Of a stretch of 64,000 nucleotides of DNA, positions 1 through 8,437 are shown piece by piece. The DNA is taken from positions 256,365-320,364 of the forward strand of contig JBMHBY010000005.1 of NCBI GenBank assembly GCA_049890195.1. Reading direction: 5' to 3'. Within the stretch, counting starts at the first letter, position 1; each line of letters begins with the position of its first letter. Both the position numbers and the translations under genes were made by a program. This stretch comes from JAYQKL01 sp049890195 (lineage in GTDB: Bacteria; Pseudomonadota; Alphaproteobacteria; RS24). The notes below the pieces were generated by a model. That model worked only from the letters and a program-made list of their open reading frames with translations. It made no database searches and was not told where the DNA came from.

Positions 1-1
1 G

Positions 2-322
2 GCGATTAATTTCACCGCCCATCTTGATGCGTTCACGTCCTGCAATGCGGTCATTCTCGGCGTTTCGGCGGATCCGTTGACCAAGCATGAAAAGTTTGCA
101 AACAAACATGATCTGGGCATCGCTTTGGGCAGTGACGAGGACCATGAAATGATTGAGGCTTATGGTTCCTGGGTCGAAAAAAACATGTATGGGCGCAAAT
201 ATATGGGTATTGAACGCTCAACCTTTCTGATCGGGGAAACCGGCGAGATCAAACACATCTGGCGCAAAGTCAAAGTCAAGACTCACATCGAGGACGTCCT
301 TGATGTTCTGCGTGACAGCTAG
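2..322 (+). CDS. bcp: Thioredoxin-dependent thiol peroxidase (PrxQ/Bcp), C-terminal part
   Basis: Only the last 106 codons are present; the gene enters from upstream of the window. PrxQ/Bcp enzymes are cytoplasmic thiol peroxidases that reduce hydrogen peroxide and organic hydroperoxides at the expense of thioredoxin. The visible part has the VILGVSAD strand, the helix around EKFANKHDLG, the SDEDHEMIEAYG segment and the MYGRKYMGIERSTFLI block typical of the family, followed by the usual charged C-terminal helix. The peroxidatic cysteine lies outside the window. A cysteine just before the VILGVS strand could be a resolving cysteine, as in some PrxQ subtypes, but this cannot be judged without the upstream half. 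The next gene starts 11 bases after the stop, so the two are probably cotranscribed. Confidence 0.9.
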   Translation, partial: AINFTAHLDAFTSCNAVILGVSADPLTKHEKFANKHDLGIALGSDEDHEMIEAYGSWVEKNMYGRKYMGIERSTFLIGETGEIKHIWRKVKVKTHIEDVLDVLRDS

Positions 323-333
323 GTTGTCTGGTT

Positions 334-1122
334 GTGCATGACTTTCATGCCACACTGCATGCCGCTTTTTTATGCAGCGACCCGGTGACAAAAGCCGAGT
401 TGACGCAAACCGCCTGCGCCGCATGGAAAACCGGGAAGATTCAGCGGCCTCATCAAGCCGCCCTGGACTGGCAGGACCGCCCCGGCCGCCCGGAGAAACC
501 AGATCTGTGCGCACCAAACGCCATGCCGCGCAGACGCTACAAGGGCTTGAAAGGCCGAATCGGCCTGCTGCATGCCCTGGCCCATATCGAGCTTAACGCC
601 ATTGACCTGGCCTTGGATCTGCTCGGCCGCTTTACGACCGCACCGTTCCCGGACAAGTTCATTGATGATTGGATGGCGGTTGCGCAGGATGAAAGCAAGC
701 ATTTCCTGATGATCAACAAACGGCTGGAGGATCTCGGATCATTCTATGGCGCCCTGCCGGCGCATGACGGTTTGTGGGAGGCGGCCTACAAGACCAAGCA
801 TGACCTCGCCGCCAGACTGGCTGTGGTCCCTCTGGTTTTGGAAGCACGGGGCCTGGATGTTACGCCGGGCATGATCGAAAAACTGGAGCGGGGGGGCGAT
901 GTGAAAAGCGCTGAACTGCTGGAGGTCATTTTCCAAGATGAAAAAACGCATGTCCGGGCCGGTGTTGACTGGTTTCTGGACCTGTGCAAGCAGCAAAAAC
1001 AGCATCCGGAAGAGGTTTTCCGGGACAAGGTGGCCACCTATTTTGACGGCATCTTGAAACCCCCCTTCAACATTGCTGCGCGGAACGAGGCCGGTCTGCC
1101 TGAAAACTTTTATCAAAGCTGA
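334..1122 (+). CDS. DUF455 ferritin-like protein
   Basis: A 262-residue member of the DUF455 family, which has a ferritin-like four-helix bundle fold. The predicted di-metal ligands are visible: E86 in HIELNAIDLA, E120 and H123 in QDESKHF, E170 in LEARGLD, and E203 and H206 in QDEKTH. This arrangement resembles di-iron proteins such as MiaE and rubrerythrin, but the substrate of DUF455 proteins is not established. The start is taken as GTG at 334, the only early candidate in frame that keeps the N-terminal helix; no strong ribosome binding site precedes it. It lies 11 bases after the peroxiredoxin gene, which would suit a role in oxidant or iron handling, but that is only inference from position. 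Confidence 0.85.
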   Translation: MHDFHATLHAAFLCSDPVTKAELTQTACAAWKTGKIQRPHQAALDWQDRPGRPEKPDLCAPNAMPRRRYKGLKGRIGLLHALAHIELNAIDLALDLLGRFTTAPFPDKFIDDWMAVAQDESKHFLMINKRLEDLGSFYGALPAHDGLWEAAYKTKHDLAARLAVVPLVLEARGLDVTPGMIEKLERGGDVKSAELLEVIFQDEKTHVRAGVDWFLDLCKQQKQHPEEVFRDKVATYFDGILKPPFNIAARNEAGLPENFYQS

Positions 1123-1145
1123 ACTATGGCCACTGTTTTTTTACT

Positions 1146-1174
1146 TTGAGACAACCTTAAACTTGCGTTAAATA
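1146..1174 (+). promoter_or_regulatory. Candidate sigma70-type promoter before the M23 peptidase gene
   Basis: TTGAGA at 1146-1151 and TAAATA at 1169-1174 are separated by exactly 17 bases. The -35 box is close to consensus and the -10 box only partly so. The predicted start lies about 20 bases before the ATG at 1204. It sits in the only gap of any size (81 bases) between the DUF455 gene and the M23 gene. Confidence 0.3.
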
Positions 1175-1203
1175 AACATCTCGGAATTTTAAGGGCCGGC
1201 TTC

Positions 1204-2541
1204 ATGTTCAAAACATGGTTTAAAAATATCTTTGCTGAGCGCGAATTGTATATTCGCAGCCAAGGCCGTGTGCGCTTCATCACTTTGACAACCCGTACGC
1301 AGGCAACCGCAAGCCTTGCCTTCATTGTCACTGTTCTGGCCTTGATTGGCACAAGTCTCGCGATTTTCCTTGAAGATGAAATTATCGCCTTCCGGAAGGT
1401 GCAAAACGAACAGGTCATCGCTGACTACGAGGCACAAATCAGCCGTCTTCAGGCCACCCTAACCGCCATGGAGAATAAAAACAGGATCACCCAGAACTGG
1501 TTTGAGGAAGTGACCAACACCATTGAGACCAGACACAATGAATTGACCGAGGTGTTTGAGAAACATGCCGCCATATCCTCACGGCTCAATGACATGCGCA
1601 GCGCTTATCACAAAGAGTCCCGCAAAGTGACGCGACAAACTGGCAAGACAGATCTTGTCGCCAGCGCCGGGCAGGATGACGGATTGCATTTTGAAAGCCG
1701 GATGAAAACCGGTGTCAAAAATGTCGCCCAATTCACCCTGTCGGAAATCCCGGAACTGTCGGGGGCCAGGTCACAGCAGGACCGACATGTTGACACACTG
1801 AAAGGCAGTCTTGGCGGCCGGATTGACCGCCTGTTCTCCAGACAGCAGGAACTCCTCAACGCGCTTGAGGTCAGCAGTGACCGAAACATAGCCGAGGCAG
1901 CGGCGATTATTGAGGCAACCCGGATCGAGGATATTGATAATTTCATCGCGCAAGCCGTCAGCAAAAGCAGCGAAGGCGTTGGCGGACCGTTCATTCCGGT
2001 TGCCGTTGATGACCCCAACATCCCTGAAACAGTCAAGAAACAACTGATCCGCATCGGCAACAATCTTGAAAAACTGTCCAATCTGAACACCTCCATCGCT
2101 GCGCTGCCTTTGGCCCGCCCTGTCCATTATTACAAAACCACGAGTGATTTTGGACCGCGGGTGGACCCAATCAACAAGCGCGCCGCCTTTCATTCTGGAC
2201 TCGACTTTGGCGCACCATCGGGCACGAACATTCACGCCACCCTGCCGGGGAAGGTCGTGAAAGCCGGCCGTAAAGGGCCATACGGCAAAGTTGTTGAGAT
2301 TGACCACGGCAACGGTTTCCGAACAAGATACGGCCACATGAAATCCATCAAGGTCAAGACCGGGCAACAGGTCGTTTTCCATGAGGTTATTGGCACGGTC
2401 GGCTCAAGCGGCCGCAGCACCGGGCCACATCTTCATTATGAAATCTGGCACAATGGCAAGGTCAAGGACCCCATCAATTTCATCCGCTCAGGCCAGCATG
2501 TTTTTTCGGCCTATCTTGCCGATACTTCACGAGGAAAATAA
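1204..2541 (+). CDS. Membrane-anchored M23 (LytM) family peptidoglycan endopeptidase
   Basis: A 445-residue protein with a short cytoplasmic N-terminus, one membrane segment at about residues 33-56, a coiled-coil-prone region from about 63 to 115, a linker and a C-terminal M23 domain from about residue 310. The zinc-site residues are intact: H330 and D334 in HSGLD, H378 in YGHM and H409/H411 in HLHYEIW. It should therefore be an active periplasmic endopeptidase cutting peptidoglycan cross-links, not a degenerate EnvC/NlpD-like activator. The ATG at 1204 has an AAGGG ribosome binding site. Its stop overlaps the start of the bactofilin gene, a pairing seen in many Proteobacteria, where bactofilin scaffolds position cell-wall enzymes that set cell shape. 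Confidence 0.92.
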   Translation: MFKTWFKNIFAERELYIRSQGRVRFITLTTRTQATASLAFIVTVLALIGTSLAIFLEDEIIAFRKVQNEQVIADYEAQISRLQATLTAMENKNRITQNWFEEVTNTIETRHNELTEVFEKHAAISSRLNDMRSAYHKESRKVTRQTGKTDLVASAGQDDGLHFESRMKTGVKNVAQFTLSEIPELSGARSQQDRHVDTLKGSLGGRIDRLFSRQQELLNALEVSSDRNIAEAAAIIEATRIEDIDNFIAQAVSKSSEGVGGPFIPVAVDDPNIPETVKKQLIRIGNNLEKLSNLNTSIAALPLARPVHYYKTTSDFGPRVDPINKRAAFHSGLDFGAPSGTNIHATLPGKVVKAGRKGPYGKVVEIDHGNGFRTRYGHMKSIKVKTGQQVVFHEVIGTVGSSGRSTGPHLHYEIWHNGKVKDPINFIRSGQHVFSAYLADTSRGK

Positions 2542-3020
2542 TGGCCAGTAAAGCAGCCCCATCCATTCTCAGCGCCGATTTGACCATTAGCGGACAAATT
2601 GTTTCTTCCGGTGACATCCAGATTGACGGCAACATTGAGGGGGAAATCCTTTCAAGTTCCGTCACCATTGGCCAGACGGCGCATGTCAAAGGTGAGATTG
2701 CCGGTGAGGACATCATCGTCAAAGGACGTGTCAAAGGCACCATTTACGGCAAAAAAGTTCATTTGTGCGACACCGCTTATGTGGAGGGCGATATTGTCCA
2801 TGAAGCCTTGGCCATCGAAAACGGCTCCTACTTCAACGGCAGTGTACGACGTGAAAAAGACCCGCTGCTGAATGCCAGCATCCAGCCTGCGGATACCGGG
2901 TCTCATAACGCTGTCAGTGAAGAGCCCCTCACACCCGCCGGCATCGACGGCAGCGAGGCAAACACGCCCCCTCTGGACAATGCCGGGGGCGAGGTGCCGA
3001 AGCAGGCCAACGAATATTGA
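2541..3020 (+). CDS. Bactofilin cytoskeletal protein
   Basis: A 159-residue bactofilin. Residues from about 10 to 105 form the DUF583 beta-helix with the repeating hydrophobic/glycine pattern (SGQIVSSGDIQIDGNIEGEI, then VKGEIAGEDIIVKGRVKG); the tail after residue 110 is polar and probably disordered. Bactofilins polymerise without nucleotide into filaments on the inner membrane. The ATG shares its first base with the TAA stop of the M23 peptidase gene (TAATG), so translation is coupled and the two products are likely made in fixed ratio. In Helicobacter and Caulobacter, bactofilins recruit peptidoglycan enzymes for local wall growth; a similar job here is inferred from this coupling. Confidence 0.93.
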   Translation: MASKAAPSILSADLTISGQIVSSGDIQIDGNIEGEILSSSVTIGQTAHVKGEIAGEDIIVKGRVKGTIYGKKVHLCDTAYVEGDIVHEALAIENGSYFNGSVRREKDPLLNASIQPADTGSHNAVSEEPLTPAGIDGSEANTPPLDNAGGEVPKQANEY

Positions 3021-3051
3021 ACGGCTGCTTCGCAAGGCAACTGATAATAAG

Positions 3052-4180
3052 TTAATCGAGATCCTCGACGTCCGACTGTGTGCCATGCACACGCTGGGCC
3101 AAGGCCGCCTCCATGAACCTGTCCAAATCGCCGTCAAGCACAGCCTGTGGGTTGCCGATTTCAACACCTGTGCGCAGATCCTTGACCATCTGATAGGGTT
3201 GCAACACATATGACCGGATTTGATGCCCCCAACCGATTTCGGTTTTCGACTCAGCCTGGGCGTTGGCTTCCTCTTCGCGCTTCTGCAACTCCAATTCAAA
3301 CAGCCTGGCCCGTAACATACTCCATGCGGTCGCACGGTTTTTATGTTGGGACCGCTGGTTCTGGCACTGCACAACAATGCCGGTTTCGATATGGGTGATG
3401 CGCACAGCACTATCCGTGGTATTGACATGCTGCCCTCCGGCACCACTGGCACGGTAAGTGTCTATACGCACATCAGCCTCCGAAACATCTACAGTAATGG
3501 CGTCATCGATTTCCGGGTAACACCAAACACTTGCAAAACTGGTATGCCGACGCGATTGGCTGTCAAACGGTGAAATTCGGACCAGTCGATGAACACCAGA
3601 CTCAGTCTTCGACCAGCCATAGCTGTTATAGCCGGCGATTTTAATGGTTGCGGATTTGATGCCGGCTTCTTCGCCCGGGGTCTGGTCAATGACCTCTGTT
3701 TTGAAACCCTTTTTCTCTGCCCAACGCAGATACATACGCAGCAACATGGACGCCCAGTCTTGACTTTCTGTGCCGCCGGCGCCGGAATGAACCTCAACAA
3801 AGCAATTATTCGAGTCCGCCTCGCCGGATAACAATGTTTCAACCTCCAGCCGCGCAGCCTGTTCATACATTTGAGCAATCAGGGCTTCACTTTCAGCCAC
3901 GACCTCTTCGTCGCCCTCTGCCTCACCAAGCTCAATCATGCCGATATGATCGTCCAAATCCGACTGCAGTTGACGGCACTGGTTGATCGCCTGCTCGAGG
4001 CGGGTGCGTTCCTGCATCAATTTCTGGGCTTTTTCCGGATTGTCCCAAAGCGACGGGTTTTCCGCCTCGGCGTTCAACTCATCCAGCCTTTTGAGGGCGA
4101 CATCCCAGTCAAAGATGCCTCCTCAGCAATTCGATGGATTGCTTGATTTTGTCAACAAGGGATAGGATTTCAGATTTCAC
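3052..4180 (-). CDS. prfB: Peptide chain release factor 2, with programmed +1 frameshift
   Basis: RF2 ends translation at UGA and UAA. The product is made from two frames. GTG at 4180 opens a 23-codon leader (VKSEILSLV through LLRRHL) that ends at an in-frame TGA (4109-4111). Skipping one base after the CTT codon continues as DWDVALKRLDEL into the main frame, which is open to 3052; the joined protein is 375 residues. The stop-codon recognition motif SPF (in RISPFDSQ) and the catalytic GGQ (in GAGGQHVNTTDS) are present. Taking only the continuous reading frame would lose the N-terminal 34 residues. It lies downstream of the PBP1A gene on the same strand, 68 bases away, and converges with the bactofilin gene. 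Confidence 0.96.
4108..4123 (-). promoter_or_regulatory. prfB: prfB programmed +1 frameshift signal
   Basis: Read on the minus strand: AGGAGG at 4123-4118, the codon CAT, then CTT (4114-4112), TGA (4111-4109) and C (4108). This is the canonical RF2 autoregulatory element: an internal Shine-Dalgarno-like sequence three bases before the slippery CTT, and a poorly terminating TGA-C. When RF2 is scarce, the ribosome pauses at TGA and slips by +1 to make more RF2. The Shine-Dalgarno element here is the perfect AGGAGG; Escherichia coli has AGGGGG. Confidence 0.95.
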
Positions 4181-4248
4181 GACACGCTCATTGGAGATTT
4201 TTCAGGGCAAAACCTAGGCTGATGTGCCAGCCCTGTAAAGCAAAAACG

Positions 4249-6705
4249 TCAATACAGGCCGCCGGTCCCGGTTCCGAGTGCCGGGGTTTTAGTTGTTGGC
4301 GGCTCGGCATCTGGACGACGACCAATGACCGCCTGCTGGCGTCCGGGTGCCGGTTCATTTCCTGGCTTGAACGCCTCCAGAATGACCGAACTGTCGCCGG
4401 ATTGCGCCAATTGGCCGGTTTTGGCGTTCACCCGCACTAGCTTCACCGACGGCGGCACCCGGAAAGGGGTTGACGAGGCATCACGAAGTGCCGCTTTCAT
4501 GAAATTGCGGAAAATAGGCGCGGCAACACGACCGCCCGTCTCTCCGTCACCTAGTGTCATGGGTGTGTCGAAACCGACATAGACACCGACAGCCAAATCC
4601 GGGGAAAACCCGACGAACCAGGCGTCCCGGCTGTCATTGGTTGTGCCGGTCTTGCCAGCCAGGGGTTTCCCGACTGCGCGAATGCTGCGCCCCGTGCCAC
4701 GAATAACCACCCCCTCCAGCATGGAGACAACCTGATAGGCTGTTTGGGGGTTCAACACCGTTTCTCGTTCATCAGCAAGATCAGGTGGCGCCTGCCCCGT
4801 CCACATGGCATTGCAGTCCGGGCAGGTCCGCACATCTGTCCTGAAAATGGTTTCACCATAACGGTTCTGGATCCGGTCAATCATGACCGGCTGGACTTTT
4901 TTGCCGCCATTGACCAGCATGGCATAGGCCATGGTCAATCTGAGCAGAGATGTCTCGCCCGCCCCCAGCGCCATGGACAAGACCGGCGGCATGTAATCCG
5001 TGATGCCGAACTGCTTGGCGTTTTCGACAACCGGCTTCATCCCGATTTCCTGCGCCAAACGCACCGTCATCAGGTTTCTGGATTTTTCAATCCCCAGACG
5101 CAGGGTTGAAAGGCCATAAAATTTTCGTCCATAGTTCTCAGGCTTCCACAAACCCATGTCATTTCCCTGCTCCATGACAAACGGCGCGTCCAGAACCAAA
5201 CTGGCCGGTGTATAGCCTCTGTCCAGGGCGGCGGCATAAACGAACGGCTTGAAGGCCGATCCGGGCTGACGGCTGGCCTGGGTCGCTCGGTTGAATTCGC
5301 TGTCGCTGAAGCTGAACCCGCCAACCATGGCAAGCACGCGCCCGGTGTGCGGATCCACAGCCACGAGACCACCATTGGCCGCTGGAAGCTGCTGTAATTT
5401 GAAGGCCTGAGCGCCAAGCCGTTCAACCCAAACAACATCCCCGACCGATAAAACTTCATCCGCCGCCTTGATTCTGGGGCCGACCCCTTTCTTGAAGGCT
5501 TTGCGGGCCCATTTCAGGTTTTCAAGACTGATGCTGCCTGTCTCGCGGGTCGGTTCGAATTGACCGCTGATGGTCCGCCGTGGCCGTAATCCGATATCAG
5601 CTTTCTCTGCATCCACCGCCAGAACCACGGCGAGGCGCCACGGCGCCAGGTCCGACGGTATCTCGACCGTCTGCAGCGGCTCGGCCCAATCAGCACCCTC
5701 AGCCAAAGCAGAGGCGACCTGTGCCACCGGGCCGCGCCAGCCATGGCGGCGGTCATAGGCGACAAGTCCGTCGCGCAGCGCATCACGCGCCGCCTGCTGA
5801 AACACAGTATTAATGGTTGTCCGCACAGATAGCCCACCGCCATAAAGCTCGTCCTCGCCATACCGGCTGTACAGGTTGCGCCGGACCTCCTCGACAAAAT
5901 ACTGGGCGTCAACCCCGCTCAAATTGGATTTGCGCGGCACAACGGCCAATTCCCTCTTTTTGGCCTGTTCGGCCTGTTCCTCTGTCACATAACCATTGGC
6001 CTGCATTCGCCCGATGACCCAATTCCGCCGCGCTGTGGCGCGCTCTTTGCGCCGCAGCGGATGATAGTTGTTCGGCGCCTTGGGCAAAGCGGCCAAATAG
6101 GCAACCTCGTCCAGGGTCAGGTCACCCAACGGCTTGTCGAAATACATCAGCGCCGCCGCTGCGACGCCATAGGTCCCCATGCCAAGATAGATTTCGTTCA
6201 GGTACAACTCCAGCAGTTCCGCCTTGGTGAAGGTGCGTTCCAGCCGCAGCGCCAGCACAGCCTCCTTGAGCTTTCTCTCCATCGTCACGTCGCTGGTCAG
6301 CAGAAAGTTTTTGGCGACCTGCTGGGTGATGGTTGACGCCCCCTCCAGGCGACGTCCCTCAATCACATTGAAAACATTTTTGACCACCGCCCGCATGACG
6401 CCTTGAACATCGACGCCGCCATGGTCGTAGAAATTCTTGTCTTCGGCCGACAAAAACGCCTCAATCAGATGCTTGGGTATAACATTAATGGGAACAAATA
6501 TGCGCGGCTCTTGAGCGAATTCAGCAATCAATCCACCGTCACCGGCATGCAGACGGGTCATCACCGGCGGGGCATAATCCGCCAAATGGTCATGGTCCGG
6601 CAGGTCTTTGTTGAGCCGCCACAGATACAGCCCGGCGAAAAAACCGCCAATGGCCGCAAGCGTCAGCCCCAGTCCAGCGAGATAACCAATCAATCGAAAC
6701 AACAC
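4249..6705 (-). CDS. mrcA: Penicillin-binding protein 1A, bifunctional class A
   Basis: An 818-residue class A PBP that polymerises glycan strands and cross-links peptides in the periplasm. One membrane segment (about residues 5-30) is followed by a glycosyltransferase 51 domain with catalytic E88 in SAEDKNFYDHGG and the STITQQVAKN motif. The transpeptidase domain carries S483-x-x-K486 (GSAFKPF), SRN at 542-544 and KTGTT from 685. An OB-like insert separates the two domains, and a CxxC pair (C628, C631) lies between SxN and KTG. The start is GTG at 6705, preceded by GAGGAG. It follows the amidase gene by 68 bases on the same strand, a common alphaproteobacterial pairing. Confidence 0.96.
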   Translation of the reverse strand: MLFRLIGYLAGLGLTLAAIGGFFAGLYLWRLNKDLPDHDHLADYAPPVMTRLHAGDGGLIAEFAQEPRIFVPINVIPKHLIEAFLSAEDKNFYDHGGVDVQGVMRAVVKNVFNVIEGRRLEGASTITQQVAKNFLLTSDVTMERKLKEAVLALRLERTFTKAELLELYLNEIYLGMGTYGVAAAALMYFDKPLGDLTLDEVAYLAALPKAPNNYHPLRRKERATARRNWVIGRMQANGYVTEEQAEQAKKRELAVVPRKSNLSGVDAQYFVEEVRRNLYSRYGEDELYGGGLSVRTTINTVFQQAARDALRDGLVAYDRRHGWRGPVAQVASALAEGADWAEPLQTVEIPSDLAPWRLAVVLAVDAEKADIGLRPRRTISGQFEPTRETGSISLENLKWARKAFKKGVGPRIKAADEVLSVGDVVWVERLGAQAFKLQQLPAANGGLVAVDPHTGRVLAMVGGFSFSDSEFNRATQASRQPGSAFKPFVYAAALDRGYTPASLVLDAPFVMEQGNDMGLWKPENYGRKFYGLSTLRLGIEKSRNLMTVRLAQEIGMKPVVENAKQFGITDYMPPVLSMALGAGETSLLRLTMAYAMLVNGGKKVQPVMIDRIQNRYGETIFRTDVRTCPDCNAMWTGQAPPDLADERETVLNPQTAYQVVSMLEGVVIRGTGRSIRAVGKPLAGKTGTTNDSRDAWFVGFSPDLAVGVYVGFDTPMTLGDGETGGRVAAPIFRNFMKAALRDASSTPFRVPPSVKLVRVNAKTGQLAQSGDSSVILEAFKPGNEPAPGRQQAVIGRRPDAEPPTTKTPALGTGTGGLY

Positions 6706-6773
6706 AGTCTGCTCTCCTCATTGAGAAAGCTAAATGTGAAATATGGCAAGGCTGTGGCCTTTTTTTAAAAAAA

Positions 6774-8003
6774 TCACGGCTGAAGGCGTTTTGTTTTTTC
6801 CGCAAAATACTGATCAACCGCCCTGACAAATGACTGCGCCACCCGCTTGCGCCATTTGGATGACACAAGCTGTTTTTCATCACTGCGGTTGGTCAAAAAA
6901 CCCAATTCAATCAACACAGACGGCACATCCGGCGCTCTCAGGACACGAAACCCGGCAAATCTGTGCGTACGTTGCAGCAATTTGGTCTCCTTGCCGGCCT
7001 CAGAAACAACGCTTTCTGCAAATTTAACCGACAGGTTTTTCGTTTCACGCTGGGCCAGGTCAATCAGGATATTGGCGATTTCCGGTGGCTGGTCAGCAAA
7101 ATCAATGCCGGCGATGATGTCGGACTGGTTCTCTTTACGCGCCAATGCCGCCGCCTCCTTGTCAGACGCTTTTTCAGACAGGGTGTAGATTGACAGTCCA
7201 CGGACATTTTTCTTCTTTATCGCATCCGCGTGAACGGAAATGAACAAATCAGCCTTTTTGTCCCGCGCCACTTGCACCCGTCCCCGCAGGGGAATGTAGA
7301 CATCTCGGGAACGGGTCATATGGACCCGGTACCCCGCAGATTTAAGCTGTTTTGACAATTCCTTGGAAAACGCCATGACCACATCCTTTTCTTTGGCCTT
7401 GCGCCCGCTCGCCCCGGGGTCTACTCCGCCATGCCCCGGGTCAATCACAATCACTTTGCGGACGTTGGCGGGTCGTGGCCGCGGGGTAAATGCAGGAACG
7501 GAGGCAGCTTGTTCAGTTTGTGCGGCAACCGGCGGTGGGACGGAGCCGACCTGATCAGGGATGGAGGAATTGCTTTGCGGCTGGAAATGCTTTGACAGAA
7601 CCGGGGACAAATCAACGACCAGCCGATAATACGGGGAACTGACGGAGGGCGGCAAAATGAATTGCTGCTTGACGGCGACAGCCCCGCGCAGGTCAAAAAC
7701 CAGACGGGTCTTGGTCTTGTCATCCAGACCGATGCGGGCACCGGCAATCAACCCCTTATCAACATCAAAATCCCTGATGGCCGTCTCGGCCTGCGGCAGG
7801 TCAATCACTGCACGATACGGTTCTGAGAGTGTCAGCACCGAAAACGGGGTTGTCTCAGACAATTCAAGGACAATGCGTGTGCTGGCGTCCTGGGCTCCGA
7901 CACGAAAACCCATGATTTCCAAAGCTTTTGCCCCGGACGGCAACATCATAAACATCAGCATCAGGAGGTGAAAGACCCGCAATTTGTGGAATTTTGACGT
8001 CAC
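6774..8003 (-). CDS. amiC: N-acetylmuramoyl-L-alanine amidase, AmiC type
   Basis: A 409-residue periplasmic zinc amidase that removes peptides from peptidoglycan glycan chains during cell separation. An N-terminal signal peptide ends near GAKA; an AMIN domain (about 30-130) that targets the septum follows; a low-complexity linker leads to the Amidase_3 domain (about 185-405) with VIDPGHGGVDPGASG, FISVHAD and the catalytic glutamate in VLIELGFLTN. The start is GTG at 8003 with a GGCGGGG element upstream. It is the first gene of a leftward group amiC-mrcA(-prfB) and diverges from rne across a 434-base gap. Confidence 0.93.
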   Translation of the reverse strand: MTSKFHKLRVFHLLMLMFMMLPSGAKALEIMGFRVGAQDASTRIVLELSETTPFSVLTLSEPYRAVIDLPQAETAIRDFDVDKGLIAGARIGLDDKTKTRLVFDLRGAVAVKQQFILPPSVSSPYYRLVVDLSPVLSKHFQPQSNSSIPDQVGSVPPPVAAQTEQAASVPAFTPRPRPANVRKVIVIDPGHGGVDPGASGRKAKEKDVVMAFSKELSKQLKSAGYRVHMTRSRDVYIPLRGRVQVARDKKADLFISVHADAIKKKNVRGLSIYTLSEKASDKEAAALARKENQSDIIAGIDFADQPPEIANILIDLAQRETKNLSVKFAESVVSEAGKETKLLQRTHRFAGFRVLRAPDVPSVLIELGFLTNRSDEKQLVSSKWRKRVAQSFVRAVDQYFAEKTKRLQP

Positions 8004-8437
8004 GTGCCCCGCCTTGAAAGACTCTGGTGTTGCGTTTGAGGGATTTTATCGCGGATTCTCAAGAAAAGACCAGAAACAAGATGTACGAACGCAGCAAAGC
8101 TTGGCCTTGATGATGACTTGCATTCCGTGAACGACACAGGTAAACATAACGTGTTGCGGTCAGGAGTATGTTTATCCCGCGCAACTTCATTGCATGGGCT
8201 GTATAGTCCATGCCGATTTATTTCCAGCTGGGACACGCAGGAGCTTAACCCGCGGCATGACAATGATTTTTTCAACCGCTGCTGTATTAAACATCCGAGC
8301 AAACATTTTAGCGTTCGCCGGACCCATGCCTGCTGCCCATGCGCCAAACCTTAAACAATTAAAACCCACCCCGGCCAAAACGAACGCTGTAATGAGTATG
8401 CAGTCGCTTGCCCGAGGTGGAATTGGAGCATTTTTTA
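8004..8437. other. Divergent intergenic region with the rne leader
   Basis: These 434 bases are the longest stretch without a gene in the window. They separate amiC (leftward) from rne (rightward) and must hold both promoters. Short open frames exist on both strands but none has a convincing ribosome binding site or recognisable product. The clearest structure is an inverted repeat at 8192-8213, listed separately. I could not pick out well-spaced -35/-10 boxes for either gene, and I recognise no known riboswitch or small RNA. Confidence 0.7.
8192..8213 (+). promoter_or_regulatory. Stem-loop in the probable rne 5' leader
   Basis: GCATGGGC (8192-8199), loop TGTATA and GTCCATGC (8206-8213) form an 8-bp stem with one G-U pair and a 6-base loop, about 225 bases before the rne start. 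There is no T-run after it, so it is not an intrinsic terminator. In E. coli, RNase E controls its own mRNA through 5' leader hairpins; a similar role here is a guess from position. The loop also contains a TATAGT that could instead be a -10 box. Confidence 0.35.

Noticed and set aside
4203..4235. Possible hairpin (CAGGGC/GCCCTG) between mrcA and prfB
   Set aside because: The stem competes with an alternative pairing of the same bases, has a long interior and no T-run; too weak to call a terminator or leader element.
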